A DNA stretch of 56,388 nucleotides from Alphaproteobacteria bacterium UBA1301 (GCA_002307725.1 DBUB01000015.1:1-56388); one strand, 5' to 3'; numbered from the stretch's first letter, positions 24,013 through 33,149 are shown. The notes: generated by a model from the sequence alone, not told the origin. Program-made: numbers and translations.

Positions 24013-24506
24013 CGCAGCCAGCCCTTCTCTTCAATGATTTTTCGTGTCCGGACGGAGATGTCCCCGGCCGAAACGCCCTCGCCGCGCCAACGCTCACGCG
24101 CGTCACCCAATTCCACCGATCGCGCGTCCCACTCGGGACCGAAATGCTGCTCCAGCCACTCGCGCAAGCGCCGCGCCAGTCCAGGGGCACGGCCGCGGGT
24201 CGAGACGCTGAACAACAGGTCGCCGCGGCGCAGGATGGCCGGAACATGGAAATCGCATAGCAATGGAATGTCCTCGACATTGACAAGAATGCCGGCCCGG
24301 CGGGCGCGCAGTGCCAGAGCCTCAGACCGTTCCGCATCGAGTCCGGCAACGAAAAGGATCGTAAGACCGCCGAGATTGGCCTCAGGACCGATTGCGATGG
24401 GCGTGGTACCTGCCCCGGCCAGCAGCGCGCGGCGGCGCTCCAAGGCTTCACCTTCGCCTGCCAGGCCGATTTTGGCCGAATTTGGAGTCAAAATGATTGG
24501 AAGCAC
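24009..24506 (-). CDS. Precorrin-2 dehydrogenase / siroheme synthase (CysG N-terminal type)
   Basis: A 165-residue protein matching only the Met8/CysG-N domain that oxidises precorrin-2 and inserts iron to give siroheme. The blocks ILVNVEDIPLLCDFHVPAIL, RRGDLLFSVSTRGRAPGLAR and RRLREWLEQHFG are typical. The NAD-binding glycine loop is less clear than usual. The start is a GTG behind GAGGA. It overlaps cysH (TTGA), tying siroheme to sulfate assimilation. A dyad CTAC-N6-GTAG (24524-24537) lies about 20 bp upstream and could be a regulator site. Confidence 0.85.
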   Translation of the reverse strand: MLPIILTPNSAKIGLAGEGEALERRRALLAGAGTTPIAIGPEANLGGLTILFVAGLDAERSEALALRARRAGILVNVEDIPLLCDFHVPAILRRGDLLFSVSTRGRAPGLARRLREWLEQHFGPEWDARSVELGDARERWRGEGVSAGDISVRTRKIIEEKGWLR

Positions 24507-24603
24507 AGCCCATCCTCAAGGAACTACATTGAAGTAGGAGCCTTAGAGGAAAAATGCAAGAACTGTATGTGTAATTACTATAAAGCCAGTAGAGATATGT
24601 ATT

Positions 24604-24840
24604 TTAGTTATAACCGCGCAGGATCTCGAGCACGGACACCCCGATCCTATCGCCCTGGATGACGATTTCGCCCCGCGCGATCGGCTTATCATTGGCCAGG
24701 ATCAGGACCGGGTCGTCCTGGCAGGAGTTAAGCTCAATCACCGCGCCGCGGCCCATCCGCAAAAGCTGGTGCATGGGAATGACCGACCGGCCCAGCACTA
24801 CGGATATTTCAACTTTGACACTTTGGAGATTGTTCAGCAT
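24604..24840 (-). CDS. Orphan FliN/SpoA-domain protein
   Basis: A 78-residue protein that is almost exactly one SpoA (surface presentation of antigens) domain: VKVEISVVLGRSVIPMHQLL, then MGRGAVIEL, DDPVLILANDKPIARGEIVI and a C-terminal RIGVSVLEIL. FliN builds the flagellar C-ring and type III homologues share the domain. No flagellar gene is nearby, so this is either a displaced fliN or a separate copy. It diverges from lipB across 40 bp. Confidence 0.85.
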   Translation of the reverse strand: MLNNLQSVKVEISVVLGRSVIPMHQLLRMGRGAVIELNSCQDDPVLILANDKPIARGEIVIQGDRIGVSVLEILRGYN

Positions 24841-24880
24841 GGGTCATACCCTGGAGAGCGAAGCACATGCTTAGGCTGCC

Positions 24881-25531
24881 ATGCTTTCCCAACCGTTAAT
24901 TGCCACCCCACAATGGACCATCCGCCCGGGTCTGCTGCCCTATCCCGAGGCTGTGGCCTTCATGGAGGCGCGCGCCGCCGCCATCGCAGAGGGCACCGCC
25001 TCCGAACTGGTCTGGCTGGTGGAACACCCGCCGATCTACACCGCCGGCACCAGCGCCCGCGCGGAAGACCTGCTCGACGCCCGCTTTCCCGTGTTCAAAA
25101 CCGGACGCGGCGGGCAATTCACCTATCACGGCCCCGGCCAGCGCGTCGGCTATGTGATGCTGAACCTTCGCTCGCGTGGCGGCGACGTGCGCCGCTATGT
25201 CCACGACCTCGAAGAGTGGCTGATCCGGGCGCTCGCCCGCTTCGATGTCAAAGGCGAACGGCGTGAGGGCCGGGTCGGCATCTGGGTGGTGCGAGGCTCC
25301 CGCGAAGACAAAATCGCGGCCCTGGGCGTGCGCGTGCGCCGCTGGGTGACCTTTCATGGCGTCGCCTTGAATGTGGCGCCGGACCTCTCGCATTTCGGTG
25401 GCATCGTGCCCTGCGGCATCCACGGCTTCGGCGTGACCAGCCTGGCCGATCTCGGCGTCAAGGCAACCATGGCCGAGGCTGACGTGGCACTCAAGGCCGC
25501 CTTCCAAGAGGTGTTCGGGCCGGTGGCCTGA
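24881..25531 (+). CDS. lipB: Octanoyl-[acyl carrier protein]:protein transferase
   Basis: A 216-residue lipoate-synthesis enzyme that moves octanoyl from ACP to lipoyl domains. It has WLVEHPPIYTAGTSA, the substrate loop GRGGQFTYHGPGQ, the catalytic Lys in DKIAALGVRVRRWVTFHG, and the catalytic Cys in GIVPCGI. Length and order are standard. It converges with lrgB, with only 2 bp between stop codons. No lipA is in the window. Confidence 0.96.
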   Translation: MLSQPLIATPQWTIRPGLLPYPEAVAFMEARAAAIAEGTASELVWLVEHPPIYTAGTSARAEDLLDARFPVFKTGRGGQFTYHGPGQRVGYVMLNLRSRGGDVRRYVHDLEEWLIRALARFDVKGERREGRVGIWVVRGSREDKIAALGVRVRRWVTFHGVALNVAPDLSHFGGIVPCGIHGFGVTSLADLGVKATMAEADVALKAAFQEVFGPVA

Positions 25532-25533
25532 AG

Positions 25534-26253
25534 TTACGGCACCAGTTTCATCACCAACGGCACCAAGACCGCGGTGAGCAGGCCATTCAGCGCCAGCGCC
25601 AATCCGGCGAAGGTGCCGGCGACTTGGCTGTCATGAAAGGCGCGCGCGGTGCCGATGCCGTGGCCGGCCAGGCCTGAGGCAAAGCCATGCGCGGCGTGAT
25701 CGTGGACGCGCAACAGACGCGTGAGCGGCAGCGCGATGATGCCGGTGAGGATGCCAGTGACGACGACCATCGTGGCGGTCAGCGACGGCAAGCCGCCGAC
25801 GAGCGCGGCGATGCCCATGGCAATCGGCGTGGTGACCGATTTCGGCGCCAGCGAGGCCAGCACCACATGGGGCGCGCCAAGCAGCCAGGCAATCCCAACG
25901 GCGCTGACGATGGCGGTGAGCGATCCGGCGACCAAGGCGAGCAGGATCGGAACGGCGAGCCGGCGCATGCGCTTGAACTCGGCCGCCAACGGTACGGCGA
26001 TCGCAACCGTTGCGGGGCCGAGCATGAAATGCACGAACTGGGCGCCTTCGAAATAGGTCGTGTAGGGCGTCTTAGTGAACCACAACAGCGCGGCCAGCGG
26101 GATCATGGCGACCAGAATCGGATTGGCGAGCGGATGGCGGCCGGTTCGCTTGGAGATGACATCGGCAAGCACATAGGCCGCGAGGGTTGCAAACAGCCAG
26201 AGCAGCGGACTGGCCGACAGATAGACCCAAAGCCGAACTACATCCTGGCTCAT
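25534..26253 (-). CDS. LrgB/CidB-family membrane protein
   Basis: A 239-residue membrane protein with about six to seven helices. Family blocks are NPILVAMIPLAALLW, FMLGPATVAIAVPL, SLAPKSVTTPIAMGIA and the C-terminal GFASGLAGHGIGTARAF. LrgAB/CidAB pairs act in murein hydrolase control or, in plants (PLGG1) and some bacteria, in export of glycolate or pyruvate. The start MSQDVVRLW overlaps the lrgA stop (ATGA). Confidence 0.92.
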   Translation of the reverse strand: MSQDVVRLWVYLSASPLLWLFATLAAYVLADVISKRTGRHPLANPILVAMIPLAALLWFTKTPYTTYFEGAQFVHFMLGPATVAIAVPLAAEFKRMRRLAVPILLALVAGSLTAIVSAVGIAWLLGAPHVVLASLAPKSVTTPIAMGIAALVGGLPSLTATMVVVTGILTGIIALPLTRLLRVHDHAAHGFASGLAGHGIGTARAFHDSQVAGTFAGLALALNGLLTAVLVPLVMKLVP

Positions 26254-26606
26254 TCGCGGTCCTCCAGCTTCATGTGGTGGACCACGAAACGAAACACCAG
26301 CGCCGTAACCGCGATCGCCAAAACGGTCGATCCCAGAATCGCCGCGCCGATGGCGAGGCCTTGCTTCTGGAGCAGCGGCAGGAACTGCACCACGCCGACC
26401 GCCGCCGGCAGGAACAGCAGCGACAAATTCCCGAGTAGCACCGTCGCCGCCGCCTCGCACATCTTGCGCAGCCGGACACTGGCGATGCAGCCGATGGCGA
26501 GCAGCGTCATGCCGACAACAGGCCCCGGTATGCCGACATGCAGCACGCGGACGAGAACTTCCCCCGCAAGTTGGAAGCCGAGCAGGAGGACGAAAGCTTG
26601 TAGCAT
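26250..26606 (-). CDS. LrgA/CidA-family protein
   Basis: A 118-residue membrane protein with four helices. LLGFQLAGEVLVRVLHVGIPGPVVGM is the family signature, followed by GNLSLLFLPAAVGVVQF. The start MLQAFVLLL shares one base with the acylphosphatase stop (TGATG), and the stop overlaps lrgB. The three genes thus form a tight unit. Confidence 0.92.
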   Translation of the reverse strand: MLQAFVLLLGFQLAGEVLVRVLHVGIPGPVVGMTLLAIGCIASVRLRKMCEAAATVLLGNLSLLFLPAAVGVVQFLPLLQKQGLAIGAAILGSTVLAIAVTALVFRFVVHHMKLEDRE

Positions 26607-26899
26607 CAGTAGGTCGAGGCCAGCGAGAAGCCTTTCCGCGTGGGCGGATCGGCACGGTGAAGTTCGATGTTGGTCACTTTGGCGCCCGTCGGCCCGCGCA
26701 TACAACAGCCGACGAACTCTTCCACCTGTAGGTTCGGGCCGGAAACGAGGAGTTCGACGGTGCCGTCGAAGACGTTGCGGACCCAGCCATCGAGGCCGAG
26801 ACGGCGCGCTTCCATGATGGCGAAATGGCGATAACCAACGCCTTGCACGAAACCTTCGATTTTCACGCGCAAGGTGGTGAGGTCATCTTCGGCAGTCAT
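26606..26899 (-). CDS. acyP: Acylphosphatase
   Basis: A 97-residue acylphosphatase hydrolysing carboxyl-phosphate bonds. The catalytic Arg lies in GFVQGVGYRHFA and the Asn in GWVRNVFDGTVELL. The start MTAEDDLTTL has AAAGGA about 6 nt upstream; a longer frame upstream is unsupported. Its stop overlaps the lrgA start. Confidence 0.93.
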   Translation of the reverse strand: MTAEDDLTTLRVKIEGFVQGVGYRHFAIMEARRLGLDGWVRNVFDGTVELLVSGPNLQVEEFVGCCMRGPTGAKVTNIELHRADPPTRKGFSLASTY

Positions 26900-26952
26900 A
26901 GCGTGTCCTTTACCCTCCGACATTTGCATGCGCAAAAAACTGCCGCAAGACC

Positions 26953-28953
26953 TCAAACGAATTCGAGAATGACATCGTTGAGCGCGAGATTGTCGCCGGG
27001 CTTGACCTTGATCTCGCCGATGACGCCATCGCGTTCGGCGATCAGCACATTCTCCATCTTCATGGCTTCCACCACCGCCAGTGGCTCGCCGGTTTTCACT
27101 TCTTGGCCGCGGTCGACGACAATCGAAACGACCAGCCCCGGCATCGGGCAGAACAGCTTTTTGGACGTGTCGGGTTTGGCGCGCTTGGGCATGAATTTGG
27201 CAAGTTCCGCCGCCCGCGGCGCCCGCACCGCGACCAGCGCCTGTTGGCCGCCTTGACTGAGGCGATAGGCACCGGGCAGACGCGTGAGCTGGATGGCGTA
27301 TTCCTGACCCTCGTCGCAGAGGCGCAGCACCGGCTGGCCCGGACGCCAGTTGATCCCAGCGCTGTAATCGGCACCGCCCATCTTGCAGAACAGTTTTCCG
27401 CCGGTGAGAAAGGCATCATCCACTGCGAACTGTTCGGCCTCAAGCGCCACCGTGAACTTCTCCGAGCCGTGGAATGGGCCATTGAGGGTGCCGGAGATGC
27501 CGCTGGCGCGTTTGGTGCGCGCCAGTTTGGCCGCCACCGCCGCCGCCACGAACCGCCGTTTGGCCACCGCGTCCATGGCGCGGCTTTTGAATCCTTGGGG
27601 AAATTCTTCGGCGATGAAGGCGGTGGAAAGACGGCCTTCGCGGAAGCGGGCGTTGTGGGTCAGCGCACTCAAGAAGGCGACGTTGTGCTTGATGCCGGAG
27701 AGGACGAATTCGTCGAGCGCCACGCTCATGGCATTGACCGCTTCCACCCGCGTCGGCGCATGGGTGGAGACCTTGGCGATCATCGGATCGTAATAGATGG
27801 TGATGTCGTCGCCTTCGTGCACGCCGGTGTCGATGCGCAAGGTCGCGGCGCCGATCATGCCCTCCTCCGGCGCGTAATAATGAACCAGCCGCCCCGACGA
27901 CGGTAAAAATCCACGCGCCGGATCTTCGGCATAGATGCGCGCTTCCAGCGCCCAGCCCTGCCATTTGACGTCTGGCTGCGCCAGCGGCAGTTCCTCGCCC
28001 GCGGCGGCACGGATCATCAGCTCGACGATATCGAGGCCGGTCACCATTTCAGTGATGGTATGCTCCACCTGCAGGCGGGCGTTCATTTCGAGGAAGTAGA
28101 AGTTCTTGTCCTTGTCGACGGCAAATTCCACCGTGCCGGCGCTGTCGTAGCCAGCGCTCCTGGCGAGGGCCACCGCAGCGGCACACATCGCGGCGCGCAT
28201 CTTGGGATCGACGAAGGGCGACGGGGTTTCCTCCAGCACCTTCTGATAGCGGCGTTGAATCGAGCATTCGCGCTCGCCGAGATGGATGACATGGCCGTGG
28301 CGGTCGCCGATCACCTGCACTTCGATGTGGCGCAGCGGCGAAATATATTTCTCAAGGAATAAACGGTCGTCGCCGAAACTGGTGCGCGCCTCGTTGTGCG
28401 AAGATAGCAGCGCCTGGCGCAAATCCTTTTCGCTTCTGACGATGCGCAGGCCCTTGCCGCCGCCGCCCGCCGAAGACTTCACCATCACCGGATAACCGAT
28501 CTCCGACGCAATGCGGGCGGCATGAGAAACGTCGATCACTTCACCGACATAACCGGGGATGGTGACGACACCCGCCGCCTTGGCGAGCTTCTTCGAATAG
28601 ATCTTGTCACCGAGACGCGCGATGGCCTCGGGCGAAGGCCCGATGAAGGCGAGCCCTGCCACGCGTGTGACGGCTTCGGCAAACGCCTGGCGCTCCGACA
28701 GAAAGCCATAGCCGGGATGAATTGCCTCGGCGCCAGTGGCGCGGGCCGCTTCCAGAATGGCATGGGTGTTGAGGTAAGACTCGGCTGCGGGAGCCGGTCC
28801 GATGGCGACGGCTTCGTCGGCCAGTTCGGTATGCAAGGCGCCGCGGTCGGCATCGGAATGGACCGCCACTGTGGCGATTCCCATCCGCCGGGCGGTCCTA
28901 ATGATTCGACAGGCGATCTCGCCCCGGTTGGCAATCAGAATTTTCTTGAACAC
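26953..28953 (-). CDS. pccA: Propionyl-CoA carboxylase biotin-containing (alpha) subunit
   Basis: A 666-residue biotin carboxylase/BCCP fusion. The N-terminal FKKILIANRGEIACRIIRTA, ATP-grasp Gly-rich loop SSAGGGGKGLRIV, FLEMNARLQVEHTITEMVTG and C-terminal biotin site EAMKMEN (Lys632) are present, with a BT linker between. KLAKAAGVVTIPGY and the beta subunit at 33150 favour propionyl-CoA over methylcrotonyl-CoA as substrate; family-level assignment is firm, acyl specificity is inferred. The start is a GTG (28953) with GAGGG 5 nt upstream. pccA lies 4.2 kb from pccB, separated by FUSC, GNAT and TIR genes. No methylmalonyl-CoA mutase or epimerase gene is in the window. Confidence 0.92.
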   Translation of the reverse strand: MFKKILIANRGEIACRIIRTARRMGIATVAVHSDADRGALHTELADEAVAIGPAPAAESYLNTHAILEAARATGAEAIHPGYGFLSERQAFAEAVTRVAGLAFIGPSPEAIARLGDKIYSKKLAKAAGVVTIPGYVGEVIDVSHAARIASEIGYPVMVKSSAGGGGKGLRIVRSEKDLRQALLSSHNEARTSFGDDRLFLEKYISPLRHIEVQVIGDRHGHVIHLGERECSIQRRYQKVLEETPSPFVDPKMRAAMCAAAVALARSAGYDSAGTVEFAVDKDKNFYFLEMNARLQVEHTITEMVTGLDIVELMIRAAAGEELPLAQPDVKWQGWALEARIYAEDPARGFLPSSGRLVHYYAPEEGMIGAATLRIDTGVHEGDDITIYYDPMIAKVSTHAPTRVEAVNAMSVALDEFVLSGIKHNVAFLSALTHNARFREGRLSTAFIAEEFPQGFKSRAMDAVAKRRFVAAAVAAKLARTKRASGISGTLNGPFHGSEKFTVALEAEQFAVDDAFLTGGKLFCKMGGADYSAGINWRPGQPVLRLCDEGQEYAIQLTRLPGAYRLSQGGQQALVAVRAPRAAELAKFMPKRAKPDTSKKLFCPMPGLVVSIVVDRGQEVKTGEPLAVVEAMKMENVLIAERDGVIGEIKVKPGDNLALNDVILEFV

Positions 28954-29044
28954 GCGTCCCTCTACCCGGCTCGATTTTTCGGGGCGTGAACTGCATTCTC
29001 TCTGTCCTGTTGCTTTTAGGTGCTCAAGAGGCTGAGGTAAACCC

Positions 29045-31201
29045 ATGCTAGCTCTAACTCTCCTCAGCACCCAGCTTGCGGCCGTGCCCCGCCGCCTCGG
29101 CCTCAATTTGTTTCGCATGCACATTGAAAACGGGGTGTTTGTTTCCCTGGGCATGGCGGCGGTGGGGGGCGCCTTTGCCCTCGCCTTCGGGCGGACGGAC
29201 GCCGTCCTGGCGGCATCGGGGGCCTTGTGCGCGTCCATTGTCGACCGGCCCGGCCCGCTGCCGGTCAAAGCCCGCATGTTCACCCTGGCGGTGGCGGGCG
29301 CGACGACCCTGGCCTTCCTCACCATGGCGTCGAACGGGCGCCCGGTGATGATGGGCCTATTGGTAGCGGCCATGAGCGTCGTGTCAGGCCTAGTGTCGGC
29401 CTACGGCCAGCGGGCGATCGGGCTTGGCGTTGCCGCCATTTTGGCTATCTTGTTCGGCATGGTGGCCAATCAGACGGCACTGCTGCCGATGTCCGGTTAC
29501 CTGACCTTCTTCGCCAGCGGCGGTATCGCCTATGCGCTGTTCGCGCTGGGCGCCTCGGCCGTACTCGACGATCGCAACCGCCGCACCTTCCTCAGCGAGG
29601 CCGTGCACGCCTTCGCCGCTTACCTCTCGGCCAAGGCGGACCTCTATGACCCCGGCACCGAAACCGATCAGGCGCTGCGGGCGCTGGTCGCGGCGCATGC
29701 CGGGTTTATCGAGAAGCTTCAGGCGGCGCGCGATTTCATTTTCCTGGGGCGCAAGTCGGCGGCGCGGCGGCGCTGGATGGCGGCCTTGCTCGCCCTGCTC
29801 GATTGCTTCGACACCATCGTTTCGAGCGATGCCGATATTGAGACTTTGCGCAATTCCGGGATCACCGGCCTGTTGGTGCGGCTCAAGACCCTCACCGCCG
29901 CGTTCGCCGAGGATTGCGAGGAACTGGCGCTGGCGCTGACGACGCCGGGCATGCGGTTCGACTTCAATGCCCATGCCGACGAGATCGCAGCTTTACAAGC
30001 CGAAGTCGAGCAACTGGCGGCGACAAGCTGGGGGCGCGAGACGCTGGCGACCTCGGCCTTCCGTTCGACAGGACACAAGATCGCGCTTGGCATCGCCCGC
30101 CTGGAACGGCTGGCGCAAGCCGCCGACCCTGACGCCGATGCCCGCACCATCCTGCCCGATGTCGATCTCGAAGCCTTCGTCCATCGCGACCGCATGGACC
30201 CGCGCGTGCTTGCCTCCCAGCTCAAACTCAGCTCGCCAGTGCTGCGCTACACCATCCGCCTGACGGGCGCGATGACCTGCGGCTACCTTCTCACACTGTT
30301 ACTGCCCGGGATGTTACACGGCGGCTGGGTTCTGCTCACCACCATGTTGATCATGCGAGCGAACTACAGCGTCACCAAGCAGCGCCGCAATGACCGCATC
30401 GTCGGCACCGCCGTCGGCTGCATCGTCGCCGCCCTTTTGGTGCATTACATACCGCGCGATTACCTGTTCCTGCCGGTGATCCTGACGGTCGGTGGCGCCC
30501 ACGCCTTTGCCACAGTGGATTTCCGCGTCACCGCCTTGTGCGCCTCGATCACCGCTCTGTTGCAGCTCCATTTCTTCGGACCCGACGTCGCGCCGGGGGC
30601 CATACTGGTGCTGGAGCGGCTGGCCGATACGCTCGCCGGTGCGGGACTGGCGTGGGGCTTCAGCTATCTGCTGCCGAGCTGGGAATGGAAGAACGTGCCC
30701 AAGCTGATAAATACGATGATCGGTGCCGACCGCGCTTATGCCGCCCTGTCGCTGGCGCGCCGCCACAACGACCACGACTTCCGGCTGGCCCGCAAGCGCG
30801 CCAATGACAGCGCCGCCAATCTCGCGATGACGGTGCGCCGCCTCGCCGACGAGCCCAAGATCGACCGCAAGGTACTGGCGGGTCTCAACGACCTCATCAC
30901 CGCGAACTATCTGCTGGCCTCCGACCTCGCTTCGATGCGGGTGTTGTTCCGTACCCGCAAGAGTGAACTCGATCCCGACGCCACCGAAAAGCTACTTACC
31001 ACGGCGCGGAGCAATATCGACGCCACGCTGGAGGCCCGCACCGCCAAGCAATCCCGCAGCGACCGGCTGTCGCGGCGCAGCCTGGGCGCCAGCCTCGGCG
31101 GCCACAACGCCATGGTATCGCTGACACGGCGGCTGATCCACATCGAACGCACTGCCGATCGCGTGGCGGCCTTAGCGGCAAAGATACCGCGGACCAACTG
31201 A
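29045..31201 (+). CDS. FUSC/YccS-family membrane transporter
   Basis: A 718-residue inner-membrane protein with two blocks of about five to six hydrophobic helices (roughly 15-185 and 405-560) separated by a ~200-residue cytoplasmic helical region, plus a helical C-terminal tail. This is the duplicated FUSC architecture of fusaric acid resistance proteins, YccS and AaeB, some of which export aromatic acids. A GAGG ribosome site precedes the ATG. No membrane fusion protein or outer membrane partner gene is adjacent. It diverges from pccA by 91 bp. Confidence 0.88.
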   Translation: MLALTLLSTQLAAVPRRLGLNLFRMHIENGVFVSLGMAAVGGAFALAFGRTDAVLAASGALCASIVDRPGPLPVKARMFTLAVAGATTLAFLTMASNGRPVMMGLLVAAMSVVSGLVSAYGQRAIGLGVAAILAILFGMVANQTALLPMSGYLTFFASGGIAYALFALGASAVLDDRNRRTFLSEAVHAFAAYLSAKADLYDPGTETDQALRALVAAHAGFIEKLQAARDFIFLGRKSAARRRWMAALLALLDCFDTIVSSDADIETLRNSGITGLLVRLKTLTAAFAEDCEELALALTTPGMRFDFNAHADEIAALQAEVEQLAATSWGRETLATSAFRSTGHKIALGIARLERLAQAADPDADARTILPDVDLEAFVHRDRMDPRVLASQLKLSSPVLRYTIRLTGAMTCGYLLTLLLPGMLHGGWVLLTTMLIMRANYSVTKQRRNDRIVGTAVGCIVAALLVHYIPRDYLFLPVILTVGGAHAFATVDFRVTALCASITALLQLHFFGPDVAPGAILVLERLADTLAGAGLAWGFSYLLPSWEWKNVPKLINTMIGADRAYAALSLARRHNDHDFRLARKRANDSAANLAMTVRRLADEPKIDRKVLAGLNDLITANYLLASDLASMRVLFRTRKSELDPDATEKLLTTARSNIDATLEARTAKQSRSDRLSRRSLGASLGGHNAMVSLTRRLIHIERTADRVAALAAKIPRTN

Positions 31202-31234
31202 TGTGCCGGTCAATTTTCCGAGCCGTGCTAACGC

Positions 31235-31783
31235 TTACCTTGCGCCGCCCGGCGGCCGCTTCATGACAAGCGTGGGTTCGTCCTCATAGATTGTTTCATA
31301 CCAGCTCTTGAAGCCGCATTTCTCGGCAACGCGAACGGAGGCGAAATTCGCTGGCGCCACGATGCAGAACATCGCCGGATTGCCGAGCTTGGCATCGGTC
31401 CAGGCGAGCGCCGCCTTGGCCGCCTCGGTGGCCAACCCGCGGCCGTGAAAGCGCGACGCCAAAGTCCAGCCCGCCTCCGGCATATCCTCGATACGCGGGG
31501 TCATCTCGCGCCTCACCTCGAAGGTGCCGATCATACCGACATACGCACCGGTGGCCTTCTCTTCGAGCGCGAACATGCCATAGCCCTTGACCGCCCACAT
31601 GCCGAAGCCGCGCAGGAACCGGCCCCAGGCTTCCTCGCGGCTCATCGGCCCGCCGTGGAAATGGCGCCGCACGTCGGGGTCTTGCCACACCGCCAGCATG
31701 GCCGCGAAATCAGCCTCGCGATGGGCGCGCAGGATCAGGCGTTCGGTTTCAAGAGTCGGGATGGCAAGATCGGCGATCGACAT
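31235..31783 (-). CDS. GNAT family N-acetyltransferase (RimJ/RimL type)
   Basis: A 182-residue acetyltransferase. LETERLILRAHREADF is the RimJ-like N-terminus, GWTLASRFHGRGLATEAAKA is the acetyl-CoA pyrophosphate loop, and NFASVRVAEKCGFK the closing motif. The acceptor is unknown. It converges with the FUSC gene. Confidence 0.9.
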   Translation of the reverse strand: MSIADLAIPTLETERLILRAHREADFAAMLAVWQDPDVRRHFHGGPMSREEAWGRFLRGFGMWAVKGYGMFALEEKATGAYVGMIGTFEVRREMTPRIEDMPEAGWTLASRFHGRGLATEAAKAALAWTDAKLGNPAMFCIVAPANFASVRVAEKCGFKSWYETIYEDEPTLVMKRPPGGAR

Positions 31784-32264
31784 GGTGGTTTCAGCGTTGG
31801 GTGTTAACCGGAGCGTTCAAGCTATAGGACCGCGTGAAAGCGACCAGCGCAAGCGGTTGATCTTTGTTTTCCGGAATCCGCGAAAACCTGCCTCCCCCCA
31901 CCCCCCGGCAAACGGACCGGCACGGCGAGCAAACTGCCGGAATCAAAATCGAATAGCTCTAAGGTGAGGGTCTTCGCGACCGATATGCAGGATCAAACAG
32001 CGGCGCCGAACGGGGCGTCTTACGGATATGGGAACGGCGGGGCGAAACCGCAAGAGGCAACATTCAGATTGTCGAGATGTCGAGCATGGTGCGCATTATT
32101 GATTCACGTGGAGGCGCGGAGCGGCCTGCGTTTCCTGGAGAACGATGGTGCCGGTCAAGCAAGCCGCAGAGACGAAACAGGCATCCCGCTCCGTGACTCT
32201 GCGTGAAAATTCTTCTGCCCGCGTTACACTGGGAGTTTTTACTTTGACCCCAATTAGGCGTTCT
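31784..32264. other. Intergenic region without a convincing gene
   Basis: About 480 bp between divergent GNAT and the end of the TIR gene. The 80-codon plus frame at 31964-32206 (GTG start, no ribosome site) and a 43-codon frame from about 32146 resemble nothing I know. A 6-bp hairpin CTTCAC-AAAA-GTGAAG (32263-32278) overlaps the TIR stop. The area looks like decayed sequence next to an inserted gene. Confidence 0.5.
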
Positions 32265-33128
32265 TCACAAAAGTGAAGCGAGTTCTTCCGCAATTTCCTT
32301 AACTGTCTTCAGCGAACTATTCAGTGCAACTTTGTCAGCGAGGGTCGGACTTCTTGCTGCAACTTCATCCTTTGTCACATGGTGCCATATTGGCAAGATC
32401 ACCTTTTGGCCTCCGACTTCAATTGCAGTCAGTCCATCCAGTTCTCTTTGTGGCCATTCCTTAGCAAAGAACTTATCCGAAAGCACTACAACGCCAAAAC
32501 GCGATCGTGAAATGCCATGGTCGATTTTTCTACGTAAACTATCCCCGACGCTGAGCTGTTGCTCGTCATACCAAACTCGGCATCCGCGTGTTTCCAATTC
32601 CTGCACTAATGGGCGAACGAACTCGTTCTTATCTTCACTGGCATGAGAAATGAAGAAGTCGTATTCCTTCGTCACTGAAGATATCCCCGTGGTATATGGT
32701 ATATTTGCGTCGTGCGCCGCAACAGCTATCTTAGTGGTTTCAAACTCGCGACGAAGTTCTCTCTCTCTTTGCAGTCGCTCCCTATGCTGGCGCTTGTCAA
32801 GATCGTCTACTCGCTTACGTTCTCGTTCTTCTTCATGAGCAAGCGCCATTTGCCGCCGGTGCAAATCATCGCTCTTGCGGGCCAATTCGTCGTGTAGCTT
32901 CGACTTTTCACGCTGTATATCGGACAATTCTTTCTGCGCGCGCTCCAGGTCTCTCATCTTCGACTGTATAGAAGACGCACTCAACCGGCCATTTAGGTCA
33001 CCTGTGATCCTGCCGATTCGTCCCGTGATATCCGCTTCTTTTCGACTTTTGTCAGATAATTTTTGATGTATGCTAGCAACATCTTTTTGAGCTTGAACGA
33101 CAGAATGCTGTGCTGTGGCGACACTCAT
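32265..33128 (-). CDS. Coiled-coil TIR-domain protein
   Basis: A 287-residue protein with a long charged coiled coil (about 8-135, rich in Arg/Glu/Lys) followed by a TIR domain (154-287). The TIR motifs are EYDFFISHASEDK (box 1), RVWYDEQQLSVGDSLRRKID (box 2) and EWPQRELDGL, where Glu229 is at the position of the NADase catalytic Glu. No signal peptide or membrane segment is seen. A strong AGGAGGGG ribosome site lies 21 bp after the pccB stop, so it would ride on pccB transcription. Codon use is clearly AT-richer than pccB or GNAT, pointing to transfer. Bacterial TIRs cleave NAD+ or make signal nucleotides in anti-phage immunity; that role is inferred here. Confidence 0.93.
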   Translation of the reverse strand: MSVATAQHSVVQAQKDVASIHQKLSDKSRKEADITGRIGRITGDLNGRLSASSIQSKMRDLERAQKELSDIQREKSKLHDELARKSDDLHRRQMALAHEEERERKRVDDLDKRQHRERLQRERELRREFETTKIAVAAHDANIPYTTGISSVTKEYDFFISHASEDKNEFVRPLVQELETRGCRVWYDEQQLSVGDSLRRKIDHGISRSRFGVVVLSDKFFAKEWPQRELDGLTAIEVGGQKVILPIWHHVTKDEVAARSPTLADKVALNSSLKTVKEIAEELASLL

Positions 33129-33149
33129 TTCCCCTCCTGACTACAACCC

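Noticed and set aside
31964..32206. 80-codon plus-strand frame between GNAT and TIR genes
   Set aside because: GTG start without ribosome site, no similarity recognised; more likely decayed sequence.
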